NCBI GenBank assembly: GCA_964389475.1
Contig: CAYMFD010000075.1
Location: 1-19,198 of the forward strand
Reading direction: 5' to 3'
Length of the DNA: 19,198 nt
DNA from: CAYMFD01 sp964389475
GTDB taxonomy: Bacteria; Bacteroidota; Bacteroidia; Chitinophagales; Saprospiraceae
Shown here one piece after another: positions 1 to 7,752 of this stretch (positions are counted from its first letter, which is position 1; each line of letters opens with the position of its first letter). A program made the position numbers and the translations under genes. The notes beneath the pieces were generated by a model, which was not told the DNA's origin, did no database searches, and was given only the letters and a program-made list of their open reading frames with translations.

Positions 1-2954
1 GTGACGATGACTACATCTATGCTGGGGGCTTTCACAACACATTCGTTAAAGTCAGTAAAGAATCAGGCGACTATGATGTACATCGCCTAGCCACAGAGGA
101 TAGCGGCTTGCCGACAGGTTCGGCTTCTTTGGTTGAGAGTTGGGATCAAGACCACTTCTTAATGCTTACGGTAGGAGGGGTGTCTCCGCTAGAGGCTCAC
201 ATCATTGACAAGGATCTTCTCGTCTGTCGTACCGCAGTCATAGTCGACCAGTACGGTATGGAGCTACCTGATAGGCTTGAGATTAAGTCCTGCGGCCAGA
301 GTAGATATATAGTATTGTCGTACGATCAGCCAGTTGGATCATCACAACTATTTGTGTTGGATGAACAGCTAGATGCCATTGTCGACATTCCAGCGGCAAT
401 GATTGATGAGGTTGATGGTGATATCGTGACCGTAGACGCTGGTGAACAGTTTTGTCTAGATTGTGACTTATTTACTGCCTTCACAGAGTTGTCTACTTGC
501 AGTTCTACTTATGATTTTCAAGGTTTTGTAATAGCGAGGGATACCTTAATCAAGGGTATAGATGCTAGTGGTCGAGAGCTGGTCACATTTATCAATGTGG
601 GTGAGGTAGAGGTCATAGCATACGATTACGATGTATGTGAGGACGACAGCATTTCCATTTTGGGGCAACTTTATAGTATCGATGATTCGGCTGATGGAGA
701 GCTAGTTATAGATTCACTGATTGCATGCGGTGTCCAAGAGGTGTATAGGGTATCCTTTTCGGCATCCCCAAGGGTTAACATCCAGGTTTGCAGTAGAGAT
801 TCTCTTCCTTACTTGGATACCATTTATGATTTAAGTTCGGGGCTCTTATTCAACTATAGTGGTGAGCAATCCTGTGACCACTCTATCAGAGCTACTCTAG
901 TTACTCCTAGGCAGCAGGCCTATACCATAGACTTATGTGAGATCGTGGATTCCTTGGTGTTTAAGGATACGGTATATGTCACTACACGAGAAATAGAGCC
1001 TCCATTCTTCTCCGAGGTGATACTGCCTTTTTCCTACGATATAGGTGATGGACTTTGTGACGCGTTGATGATCAACTATCGTTTTCGTTCTCGTTTTGAT
1101 ACGACTTATTACACGTATACATCATGCAGGCCGGCACTGGTCGATCATGATGGTCAGGTCTTGAGCATAGACAGAGACACCACGCTTTATAGACGAGACG
1201 GCAGTTTCTGTGACCTATACCATGTAAGTGTGGTAGCTGCTCGAGCAGTAGATACGACCGCTAGAGATACAGTGATCGATCTAGGCGCTATGCTAGCTGG
1301 CAGGGTAATATCCGCAGATACAGTCATAATAGACACATCAGACCTGAGTGACTGTATAGTCAGTAGGATCAGTGTCTACGTCAATTACAACCTATGGACA
1401 TTAGTAGACGAAAGCGATTTTGTAATAGATGCCAGTAACCAGTTGATTACTATGAATAATGGTAGGCGGCTACGAGGATATGTGGATGATCAGCTTCACT
1501 GGTCGACAGAGATTGACACTTTCTCAGGTATCTATAATGATGCAGCTATGATTAAGTTGAGTGATCAGGGTTTTGCCTACTTTTTAGATGAGGCGGAGGC
1601 AATTATGACCGTTGACTTCCCATCGGGTGCCATTGAGGCGACCGGTCAGTCGATTGGTTACGGGCTTGATGAGGACTACCTTGACTACGATTTTTTTTAT
1701 GATGGCACAGACTTCATGGCCTTCAATTACTGGCATGAGTTTTTCTTTGAGCCGACTCAAGGATTAAGAGAAACGGAGCATTGGGTAAGATTTTTTGATG
1801 GTGATGGGGATATTATAGAGACTGGAAGCTACTATACGATACCGGTAGTCAAGGAGGCTGTTTTTTATGATAATGGTGCTGCCGTAGTACAGGTGGCTGA
1901 AATCAGTGGTATCCGCCAGCTACTAGTAGGAGATAGCCTTATCCGTACTGCCAGTGATAGAGATTATGCGCTTTACGTAGATCTAGATAATCAATACCAG
2001 TACGATGTAGGCTGGGGCCAGATTCGTAAAAGTAACTACGACAGGGATCTACTGTGGGTCATGAACACACCTGGTGGGCAGTCTCCTGTTGAGTCTGACT
2101 TATTTGTATTGGATGATCTTCTGCTAGCTAAGACAGATGGCGTATATATGTACACTAAGGATGGAGAGTATAGAGGAAAGATATACTTGGATAGGATAGA
2201 CGACATCACTGATGTTAAGGCAACATCGGATGGTCATGTAATTATCAGTGGCACACAAGATGGTCAGGACTTCATCGTCAAGGAGGCGTGGCAACCCAGG
2301 TCTTATGTTAGGATGGATAGCCTAACGCAGGCTGTTACGATTGACGGCGTCACGTACACAGCAGACTCCATTTTTGAGGTAACTGAAGCATTTGACTTAG
2401 GAGAATTGGTCGTCACGTACGATATCAGCTTTCTTGATGAAGACGGCGATGGCTATAGTGTCTTAACTGACTGTAATGATATCGACTCTACGGTATACCC
2501 CAATGCACTCGAGATCATTTACGACGGCATAGACAATGACTGCGATACACTTACCCTAGACGATGACCTAGATCAAGATGGCTTTTTGGTTGCTGATGAT
2601 TGCGATGACACTGACCCTACTATTTACCCCGGCGCCACGGAGATCCCTAATAATGATATTGATGAGGACTGTGACGGCGTGGACCTAGTGACGACAGCTA
2701 CGGCTGACGTAGTGCTTGATCAGGTAGCAGTCAGTCCTAATCCTTTTAGTGAACTCATCCAAATTTACAACCCTCGTGGTGAGGATATGTCGCTGCGATT
2801 GTATGACATCTATGGTCAGCTGATTATGACACGGCAGATTGCTGGAGAGCGACGACTGGATATGCCGACGACTGGTTTGACGAGTGGTGTTTACTTATTG
2901 CAGATGATAAGAAGAGACGGTAGAAAGCGGGTGGTTAAATTGGTGAAGGGGTAA
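1..2954 (+). CDS. T9SS-exported protein with MopE-type metal-binding repeats (5' end outside window)
   Basis: The frame is open from base 3, reading DDDYIYAGGF..., so the true start lies upstream and the TTG at 108 is not a real start. The visible part is about 983 residues. Most of it is an Asp/Tyr/Ile-rich, beta-looking region with scattered Cys that I do not recognise. Bases 2433-2693 encode two MopE-like repeats (PF11617 type), each with a DxDxDG-like calcium loop followed by DC..D, YP.A.EI and a D.D.DCD ending. Bases about 2725-2951 encode a type A T9SS sorting domain: SPNPF, then LYDIYGQL, then SGVYLLQM and a basic tail. The protein is therefore expected to cross the outer membrane by the type IX system and be released or anchored at the surface. 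The binding role of the body is unknown. The stop is TAA, with no clear terminator after it. Confidence 0.85.
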   Translation, partial: DDDYIYAGGFHNTFVKVSKESGDYDVHRLATEDSGLPTGSASLVESWDQDHFLMLTVGGVSPLEAHIIDKDLLVCRTAVIVDQYGMELPDRLEIKSCGQSRYIVLSYDQPVGSSQLFVLDEQLDAIVDIPAAMIDEVDGDIVTVDAGEQFCLDCDLFTAFTELSTCSSTYDFQGFVIARDTLIKGIDASGRELVTFINVGEVEVIAYDYDVCEDDSISILGQLYSIDDSADGELVIDSLIACGVQEVYRVSFSASPRVNIQVCSRDSLPYLDTIYDLSSGLLFNYSGEQSCDHSIRATLVTPRQQAYTIDLCEIVDSLVFKDTVYVTTREIEPPFFSEVILPFSYDIGDGLCDALMINYRFRSRFDTTYYTYTSCRPALVDHDGQVLSIDRDTTLYRRDGSFCDLYHVSVVAARAVDTTARDTVIDLGAMLAGRVISADTVIIDTSDLSDCIVSRISVYVNYNLWTLVDESDFVIDASNQLITMNNGRRLRGYVDDQLHWSTEIDTFSGIYNDAAMIKLSDQGFAYFLDEAEAIMTVDFPSGAIEATGQSIGYGLDEDYLDYDFFYDGTDFMAFNYWHEFFFEPTQGLRETEHWVRFFDGDGDIIETGSYYTIPVVKEAVFYDNGAAVVQVAEISGIRQLLVGDSLIRTASDRDYALYVDLDNQYQYDVGWGQIRKSNYDRDLLWVMNTPGGQSPVESDLFVLDDLLLAKTDGVYMYTKDGEYRGKIYLDRIDDITDVKATSDGHVIISGTQDGQDFIVKEAWQPRSYVRMDSLTQAVTIDGVTYTADSIFEVTEAFDLGELVVTYDISFLDEDGDGYSVLTDCNDIDSTVYPNALEIIYDGIDNDCDTLTLDDDLDQDGFLVADDCDDTDPTIYPGATEIPNNDIDEDCDGVDLVTTATADVVLDQVAVSPNPFSELIQIYNPRGEDMSLRLYDIYGQLIMTRQIAGERRLDMPTTGLTSGVYLLQMIRRDGRKRVVKLVKG

Positions 2955-3017
2955 CAGCATCTGGCGGTATGTCTAGGTGTTGAGGTTGGTTTCCATGGAT
3001 TACAAACTATTCTTGCC

Positions 3018-3025
3018 CATCTTTG
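3018..3025 (+). promoter_or_regulatory. possible -7 box before the sugar transferase
   Basis: CATCTTTG matches the Bacteroidota -7 consensus TAnnTTTG except at its first base. It lies 26 bases before the ATG at 3052. I see no well-spaced -33 element, so this is weak. Confidence 0.3.
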
Positions 3026-3051
3026 CATCTTAGCGATCTACTAAGTAGCCT

Positions 3052-3723
3052 ATGTACAAACTTTTTAAACGACTATCAGACATCGTCTCAAGCGGTATCG
3101 CTCTTCTTGTATTGTCCCCACTATTGATTCCTATAGTGATCGGCCTAAAGCTCACGGGAGAGGGGTATATTTTCTACTTCCAGGAGCGGGTAGGTCTTAA
3201 GAACAAGCACTTTAGTATCTATAAGTTCGCCACCATGCTCAAGGATAGTCCCAATATGTCTGGGGGGCTTATCACTACAAAAAAGGACCCTCGTATCACG
3301 CCGATGGGTGGCTTTCTAAGGAAGTCTAAGATCAATGAACTACCACAACTGCTCAATATCCTTTTTGGCCATATGAGTGTGGTAGGCCCCAGGCCTGTTA
3401 TGCAAAAGAGCTTTGACCAGTATCCCCAAGATGTACAGAAGGTGATCTACAATGTCAAGCCTGGTCTTACTGGGATCGGTAGTATCGTCTTTAGAGACGA
3501 GGAGGAGATCATTACCAAGGTCAGAGACAATGGAGGTGATACGTGGGACTACTACAAAAACATAATTTACCCGCACAAGGGCAAGCTCGAGCAGTGGTAC
3601 CAGGGCAATCAGTCCTTTTGGACAGATTTCAAGATCATTTTTGCTACTGCATGGGTGGTGCTAAGACCCGATAGCGATATCGTATACAAGTGGTTTGAAG
3701 GTATACCAAAGAGAACATTTTAA
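3052..3723 (+). CDS. Initiating sugar transferase (undecaprenyl-phosphate sugar-1-phosphate transferase, PglC/WcaJ-type core)
   Basis: This 223-residue protein belongs to the bacterial sugar transferase family (PF02397). It should transfer a sugar-1-phosphate from a nucleotide sugar to undecaprenyl phosphate at the inner membrane, the first step of capsule, O-antigen or exopolysaccharide assembly. Residues 12-35 form the N-terminal membrane helix. They are followed by FYFQERVGLKN, YKFATM (about 57-62), DPRITPMGGFLRK (79-91), NELPQLLNILFGHMSVVGPRP (95-115) and KPGLTGIG (136-143). The size fits the minimal one-helix form, without the extra WcaJ helices. The catalytic Asp-Glu dyad of the family reads Asn95-Glu96 here. 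The stop is only 3 bases before the epimerase start, so the two are probably co-transcribed. The sugar substrate cannot be read from sequence. Confidence 0.92.
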   Translation: MYKLFKRLSDIVSSGIALLVLSPLLIPIVIGLKLTGEGYIFYFQERVGLKNKHFSIYKFATMLKDSPNMSGGLITTKKDPRITPMGGFLRKSKINELPQLLNILFGHMSVVGPRPVMQKSFDQYPQDVQKVIYNVKPGLTGIGSIVFRDEEEIITKVRDNGGDTWDYYKNIIYPHKGKLEQWYQGNQSFWTDFKIIFATAWVVLRPDSDIVYKWFEGIPKRTF

Positions 3724-3726
3724 CAC

Positions 3727-4821
3727 ATGAAAAAAATAGACATAATAGCAGGAGCTCGACCTAACTTCATGAAGATAGGTCCTATTGTCCATGCCATACA
3801 TAGGCATAACGATGAGCATCCTGACAAAGCCATAGAATACCGTCTCATCCATACAGGTCAGCACTACGATAAGAAGATGAGTGAAGACTTTTTTGACCAG
3901 CTCAATATCCCTAAACCCCACCTAAACCTAGGGGTGGGATCAGGGAGTCAAGCTACGCAGACGGGTAAGATAATGCTAGCCTACGAGGAGGCCATACAGG
4001 TAAGCAAGCCCGACCTATGTGTAGTGGTAGGAGATGTAACCTCGACCATGGCTTGCGCCATCACTGCCAAGAAAGAAGGTGTCAAAGTAGCCCACGTTGA
4101 GGGAGGTATCCGATCTGGAGATGAGGCTATGCCTGAGGAAATCAATCGTATGGTGACGGACAGTATCACAGACTACTTCTTTACCACCTCCGCTGTTGCC
4201 AATGACAACCTCAAGGCACTGGGCCATGGCGATGATAAAGTCTACTTCGTAGGTAATACTATGATTGACTCACTATTGGGCAATATGGATCGCTTCAGCC
4301 CGCCAGCACTGTGGCAAGAGGAAGGTTTATCATCTGGCAGTTACCTTGTCATGACCCTACACCGCCCTAGCAATGTCGATGGCTACGAAAATCTCCGACA
4401 GCTCCTCCGCCTCATCAATGATAATGTAGGTGATCGTAAGGTCATTTTCCCGATGCACCCTCGTACCAAGAAGATGTTTGACCAGCTAGAGATCAAGTTT
4501 GATAATCTCGTCATTGCCGGACCGATGCCCTACTTACAGTTTAACTACCTCGTCAAGCATGCTGCTGGTATGGTCACTGACTCTGGCGGTATCACCGAGG
4601 AGACCACCGTCATGGGAGTTCCTTGTATGACACTGCGCAACAGTACCGAGCGGCCCGAGACGGTAACTATGGGTACTAATGAGATAGTAGGTACAGACCC
4701 TGAGAATATCGTCCCCTACCTCAAGAAACTAGTCGCAGGCGAGTGGAAGAAAGGCGGCATCCCTGACCTTTGGGATGGTAAGACAGCTGGTAGGATCGTA
4801 GAGATTATTGCGGAGCTGTAG
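3727..4821 (+). CDS. wecB: UDP-N-acetylglucosamine 2-epimerase (non-hydrolysing)
   Basis: This 364-residue protein is a full-length non-hydrolysing UDP-GlcNAc 2-epimerase, which interconverts UDP-GlcNAc and UDP-ManNAc in the cytoplasm for surface polysaccharides. Motifs in order are GARPNFMKIGPI (9-20), HTGQHYDKKMSEDFF (42-56), VVGDVTSTMA (100-109), HVEGGIRSGD (123-132), VGNTMIDSL (175-183), LHRPSNVD (211-218), FPMHPRT (241-247) and VTDSGGITEE (283-292), then STERPETV. The usual catalytic positions (Asp103, Glu125, acidic Asp132/Glu133, His212) are present. The usual Gln in SGGIQEE is Thr. It starts with ATG 3 bases after the sugar transferase stop. The symbol rests on family membership; mnaA is a synonym. 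Confidence 0.95.
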   Translation: MKKIDIIAGARPNFMKIGPIVHAIHRHNDEHPDKAIEYRLIHTGQHYDKKMSEDFFDQLNIPKPHLNLGVGSGSQATQTGKIMLAYEEAIQVSKPDLCVVVGDVTSTMACAITAKKEGVKVAHVEGGIRSGDEAMPEEINRMVTDSITDYFFTTSAVANDNLKALGHGDDKVYFVGNTMIDSLLGNMDRFSPPALWQEEGLSSGSYLVMTLHRPSNVDGYENLRQLLRLINDNVGDRKVIFPMHPRTKKMFDQLEIKFDNLVIAGPMPYLQFNYLVKHAAGMVTDSGGITEETTVMGVPCMTLRNSTERPETVTMGTNEIVGTDPENIVPYLKKLVAGEWKKGGIPDLWDGKTAGRIVEIIAEL

Positions 4822-4871
4822 GTTAGTGAGCCAATGTGATTATAAACAAAAGAGCCACCTTGCCCGAGCCC

Positions 4872-4999
4872 TGCAACTTGACGAATCAGCAAATAGGCTA
4901 ATCAGCCAATAGAGCAACTCGACGAATAGAGCAAATCGACAAATGAGCAAATCAATCAAATCGACGGATCGACGAATACACAAATCAAGCAATCCAATG
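4872..4999 (+). repeat. Degenerate approximately 8-bp tandem repeat in the wecB-DUF6922 gap
   Basis: About 15 consecutive units of 7-10 bases end in AAT or a near variant. Examples are gacgaat, agcaaat, aggctaat, cagccaat, agagcaaat, cgacaaat, gagcaaat, cgacggat and cgacgaat. The loose consensus is (c)gaGCAAAT / cGACGAAT. The array fills most of the 198-base gap and ends just before the promoter-like box of the next gene. It has no long open frame and no CRISPR-like spacing. Confidence 0.7.
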
Positions 5000-5005
5000 A
5001 CTCCC

Positions 5006-5013
5006 TATCTTCG
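5006..5013 (+). promoter_or_regulatory. possible -7 box for the DUF6922/AbiEii pair
   Basis: TATCTTCG matches TAnnTTTG at all but one position. It is 12 bases before ATG 5026, directly after the 8-bp repeat array. It would give the accessory pair its own promoter and a very short leader. Confidence 0.4.
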
Positions 5014-5025
5014 CATATAGTGATC

Positions 5026-5355
5026 ATGAAAGAACCAAATAACATAACTACGACCACGGACTACCGAGTGACAGACCTGTCGCCGGAGTTATTCTGGGAT
5101 TGTAGGCAGGAGAAGCATGAATGGAAGGACCATGCTATGTTTATCATAAAGCGAGTACTTGACTACGGTCAGGAAAGAGACTGGTTAATTATAAAAGCGG
5201 TTTATGGTTTAGATACCATTGCGAACATAGCGATACAAATTCCTGATCTGACAGAGATATCTGCCAACTACCTAGCTACTGTCACTGATACACCATTAAG
5301 TAAGTTCGAATGTTACAGAAGAGGACAGTTGATCCCGCACTTTTCAGGGTATTAA
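5026..5355 (+). CDS. DUF6922-type small protein, probable antitoxin partner of AbiEii
   Basis: This 109-residue protein resembles the DUF6922 family often encoded just before AbiEii nucleotidyltransferases in Bacteroidota. The recognisable part is LSPELFWDC near the N-terminus, then a Lys/Trp stretch, FIIKRVLDYG, DWLIIKAVYG, and a C-terminal helix ending near FECYRR. A GTG at 5020 would add two residues. The ATG at 5026 is preferred because it gives a normal MKEP start and lies 12 bases past a -7-like box. The last 46 bases overlap the AbiEii start in another frame, which suggests translational coupling. By position and pairing it is likely the antitoxin, although no DNA-binding motif is obvious to me. 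The family call is from memory of conserved motifs. Confidence 0.7.
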   Translation: MKEPNNITTTTDYRVTDLSPELFWDCRQEKHEWKDHAMFIIKRVLDYGQERDWLIIKAVYGLDTIANIAIQIPDLTEISANYLATVTDTPLSKFECYRRGQLIPHFSGY

Positions 5356-5921
5356 CAGCCTTGATGCATATTCCCGCTTTTAGTGACCTTAAGCTAGTAG
5401 GCGGTACCGCACTTGCATTGATGCTTGGGCATCGTGAGTCTGTGGATATAGATTTGTTTGGAGTGCTAGACTTCACAGGTGACCACCTCTATGAGCTACA
5501 GGATATTGGTTCTGTGAGAGTAGTTTACAGGAGCAAGCATATAAATACCTTTTTCATAGATGGTATTAAGGTCGATTTTGTGAATTATCGCTATCCGTGG
5601 CTGGAGGACTTGCCGATCATCGAAGGTGTAAAACTAGCCTCAAAGCGTGATATTGCTGCTATGAAACTTAATGCCGTCACTGGTCGTGGCAGCAAAAAGG
5701 ATTTTATAGATCTGTATTATTTGCTAAAAGAATTCAGCTTTGAGCAGATGTTTCAGTTTTACATGGATAAGTTCGATGACGGAAATCCTTATCTGGTTCG
5801 GAAGAGCCTTGTTTACTTTCAGAATGCAGACAAGCAAGTGATGCCGCTAGTCTTCGAAGATATTTCGTGGACAGAAATCAAAAAAGGTCTTGTTGCGCAA
5901 TTTCGTGAAGAAGGATACTAA
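5310..5921 (+). CDS. AbiEii/AbiGii-family nucleotidyltransferase (toxin-like)
   Basis: This 203-residue protein is a nucleotidyltransferase of the AbiEii/AbiGii toxin family. The core is LVGGTALALMLGHRE (29-43) followed by VDIDLF (45-50), that is GG-x(n)-DxD, which builds the NTP/metal site. Later come a VDFVNY strand and the KRDIAAMKLNAVTGRGSKKDFIDLYYLL helix region. AbiEii toxins transfer nucleotides to RNA (tRNA in characterised MenT homologues) and are neutralised by a partner; here the partner should be the upstream DUF6922 protein. The ATG at 5310 gives the usual short N-terminal helix. The pair lies between wecB and manC, which are functionally unrelated, so it looks like an accessory insertion. 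An abortive-infection or plasmid-like maintenance role is inference. Confidence 0.82.
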   Translation: MLQKRTVDPALFRVLTALMHIPAFSDLKLVGGTALALMLGHRESVDIDLFGVLDFTGDHLYELQDIGSVRVVYRSKHINTFFIDGIKVDFVNYRYPWLEDLPIIEGVKLASKRDIAAMKLNAVTGRGSKKDFIDLYYLLKEFSFEQMFQFYMDKFDDGNPYLVRKSLVYFQNADKQVMPLVFEDISWTEIKKGLVAQFREEGY

Positions 5922-5955
5922 AGTGAGACGTTACATGCCCATCCCCTTAAATGAT

Positions 5956-7023
5956 ATGAAAAATCAAATGAATACATCTAACCACTACATAGCCATTATG
6001 GCCGGCGGGATAGGCTCTCGGTTTTGGCCAGCCAGCACTGTCGATCGACCTAAGCAATTCCTAGACATCCTCGGAGTCGGCAAGTCTCTCATTCGGATGA
6101 CCTTTGAGCGATGCCTAGAACTGGTACCTGCTGCGCAAGTCCTCATCGTGACCAATGAGCGGTACCGTGGCCTAGTGCATGAGCACCTGCCAGAAGTCCC
6201 CGATGGCAATATCCTTGGTGAGCCATCCATGAATAATACAGCGCCATGTATCGCCTGGACGGCCCTTCACCTCGAGGCACGCAGTCCTGATGCGGTATTC
6301 GCGGTATTGCCGTCCGATCATGTGATCTTAAAGGAAGATGCCTATGTAGCTAAACTCCGAGAGGCATTTGCCTATGCAGAGGATAATGCTGCTATCGTGA
6401 CACTGGGTATAGCGCCTACTCGTCCAGATACGGGCTACGGTTATATCGAGACGACCACAGGGGAGGGAGTACTTCCTGTCAAGGCCTTCAAAGAAAAGCC
6501 AGATAGAGACACTGCCCAGCACTACCTCGATGCAGGTAACTACCTCTGGAATGCGGGAATGTTCGTCTGGTCGGTCAAGACGGTACTTGATGCCTTTAAG
6601 GCCCACTCACCGTGTATCATCGAGACCCTCTGTCAGCAGAAGGACCTTATCGGTACGGATGGAGAGATCGACTATATCAATACCGTCTACCCACAGACCG
6701 AGCGGATTTCTGTCGACTACGCCATCCTCGAGCGAGCAGACAATGTATACACCATACCCTCTGATATCGGCTGGTCTGACCTCGGTACATGGAATAGCCT
6801 CCATGCCTTCCTAGATAAGGATGAAAACCTGACCGTAACGCTAGGCGATAATACCTACCTCAGTGAGACAGAGGACTGTATAATCCGTACGGATAGCAGC
6901 AAGATCGTCGTCGTCAAAGGCCTGAAAGACTTCATCGTAGTAGATGAGCCCAATGCATTGCTGATATACCCTAAGGGGGATGAGCAGGAGATTAAGCAAG
7001 TAGTGAAAGAGCTAAAAGGATAG
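5956..7023 (+). CDS. manC: Mannose-1-phosphate guanylyltransferase
   Basis: This enzyme makes GDP-mannose from mannose-1-phosphate and GTP, supplying mannose, fucose or related sugars to glycans. Motifs are MAGGIGSRFWPAS followed by RPKQFLDI (pyrophosphorylase signature), EPSMNNTAPCIAW, AVLPSDH, TRPDTGYGYIE, FKEKPD, YLWNAGMFVW, SVDYAILE and GWSDLGTW. It is the monofunctional short form: there is no C-terminal cupin isomerase domain. The frame is open from 5890, overlapping the AbiEii 3' end. In-frame ATGs are at 5935, 5956 and 5968. I chose 5956 (355 residues), but 5968 puts AGG at the usual distance from Met and is equally defensible; no Shine-Dalgarno decides it. The final Gly codon and TAG stop lie inside the left end of the GxxExxY repeat unit. 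Confidence 0.93.
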   Translation: MKNQMNTSNHYIAIMAGGIGSRFWPASTVDRPKQFLDILGVGKSLIRMTFERCLELVPAAQVLIVTNERYRGLVHEHLPEVPDGNILGEPSMNNTAPCIAWTALHLEARSPDAVFAVLPSDHVILKEDAYVAKLREAFAYAEDNAAIVTLGIAPTRPDTGYGYIETTTGEGVLPVKAFKEKPDRDTAQHYLDAGNYLWNAGMFVWSVKTVLDAFKAHSPCIIETLCQQKDLIGTDGEIDYINTVYPQTERISVDYAILERADNVYTIPSDIGWSDLGTWNSLHAFLDKDENLTVTLGDNTYLSETEDCIIRTDSSKIVVVKGLKDFIVVDEPNALLIYPKGDEQEIKQVVKELKG

Positions 7024-7068
7024 AACACAGATTTTACGGATAGGACGGATTTACACGGATATATTTTT
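7018..7068 (+). repeat. Left copy of the GxxExxY-flanking repeat
   Basis: This approximately 51-base copy contains AACACAGATT followed by three spaced ACGGAT words. Its reverse complement aligns along its whole length with the repeats at 7632-7679 and 7705-7752, so it is inverted relative to them. It supplies the manC stop codon. Confidence 0.7.
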
Positions 7069-7162
7069 GAAAAGTATACGGAACTTAGATGTAGAGGGTA
7101 GGAGGGATAGTCAGAGGTGCTGATGCTATGAAAAAAAGAATTTTAAATCTGGAGAGTTAAAT

Positions 7163-7531
7163 ATGAAACATGCAGAAATCACAGATCAGATTATCAAGTC
7201 ATTTTATAAAGTATACAATAAACTAGGGTATGGATTTTTGGAGAAAGTATACGAGAATGCCTTACTCTTTGAGTTGAAAAATTGTAGCTTCACTGCTCAA
7301 AAGCAGCAGCGCATAGAGGTCTTTTACGAAGGTCATAAGGTAGGTGATTATTTCGCAGATTTGATAGTTGAGGACTGTGTCATCGTAGAGCTTAAGGCGG
7401 CAGAAGGAATTCGTCCCGAGCACGAAGCACAGCTTTTAAATTACTTGAGGGCAACTCAGATTGAGGTAGGTCTACTTCTTAATTTTGGCACCAAGCCACA
7501 ATTTAAACGCAAGGTTTATAGTAATCATTGA
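7163..7531 (+). CDS. GxxExxY family protein (PD-(D/E)XK nuclease-like)
   Basis: This 122-residue protein belongs to the GxxExxY family (PF13366, PDDEXK_3). The family motif is Gly24-Glu27-Tyr30 in GFLEKVY. The nuclease-like core is ADLIV (Asp66) followed by VELKA (Glu76, Lys78), and LLLNFG lies near the C-terminus (105-109). The length is normal for the family and the catalytic-type residues are intact. The biochemical role of the family is not established to my knowledge. A GGAG six to seven bases before the ATG is a plausible ribosome-binding site, unusual in this window. The gene sits alone between inverted repeats and separates manC from the GT4 gene, whose functions it does not share. 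Confidence 0.88.
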   Translation: MKHAEITDQIIKSFYKVYNKLGYGFLEKVYENALLFELKNCSFTAQKQQRIEVFYEGHKVGDYFADLIVEDCVIVELKAAEGIRPEHEAQLLNYLRATQIEVGLLLNFGTKPQFKRKVYSNH

Positions 7532-7570
7532 CCGTCATGTTGATCGATATAGTAAATCAGTGACGAGAGG

Positions 7571-7600
7571 CACGTATCCGCCTCATCCGCGTTCTATCCC
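7571..7600 (-). repeat. Right-side repeat copy a (partial)
   Basis: This degenerate partial copy ends in gttctatccc (7591-7600), like copies b and c. It is followed by atagaac at 7606-7612, which can pair with gttctat at 7591-7597 as a 7-bp stem with an 8-base loop. No second function is evident. Confidence 0.5.
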
Positions 7601-7631
7601 ATCACATAGAACGTGTTCATAACTGTCAAGG

Positions 7632-7679
7632 AAAATCTGTGTTAATCGCTTTCTATTCGCCTAATCCGTGTTCTATCCC
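7632..7679 (-). repeat. Right-side repeat copy b
   Basis: This 48-base copy is 40/48 identical to copy c by eye and ends in gttctatccc. The three right-hand copies end at 7600, 7679 and 7752, giving periods of 79 and 73 bases. Confidence 0.65.
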
Positions 7680-7704
7680 ATCCCACGCCTTATCTTTAAA
7701 AAAA

Positions 7705-7752
7705 AATATCTGTGATAATCGATTTCCATCCGCCTCATCTGTGTTCCATCCC
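7705..7752 (-). repeat. Right-side repeat copy c, abutting the GT4 start codon
   Basis: This 48-base copy is preceded by a run of nine or more A. Its last base, 7752, touches the ATG at 7753, so the whole upstream region of the GT4 gene is repeat sequence. The longer open frame from 7639 is this repeat read in frame and is not coding. Confidence 0.65.

Larger units (their letters stand above)
7018..7751. mobile_element. Candidate 734-bp inverted-repeat unit carrying a GxxExxY gene
   Basis: The left end (7018-7031, ggatagaacacaga) and the reverse complement of the right end (7738-7751, ggatggaacacaga) match at 13 of 14 bases. Inside each end the similarity continues for about 50 bases. The unit starts within the last two codons of manC and stops one base before the ATG of the GT4 gene, so it exactly fills the junction of two polysaccharide genes. 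Its only gene is the nuclease-like GxxExxY ORF; there is no transposase. No target-site duplication is visible. Mobility is inference from this structure. Confidence 0.45.

Noticed and set aside
108..110. TTG as start of the first gene
   Set aside because: The frame is open and protein-like back to base 3, so the gene simply enters from outside the window.
4872..4999. CRISPR array
   Set aside because: Units are about 8 bases and degenerate, with no spacers and no cas genes in the window.
6530..6814. Ser/Arg-rich ORF inside manC
   Set aside because: It is an alternative frame of a well-conserved enzyme, with low-complexity composition typical of a shadow.
7639..7752. 38-residue N-terminal extension of the GT4 glycosyltransferase
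   Set aside because: It is the flanking repeat translated in frame. The domain starts at ATG 7753 with a typical MRIAIVANS beginning.
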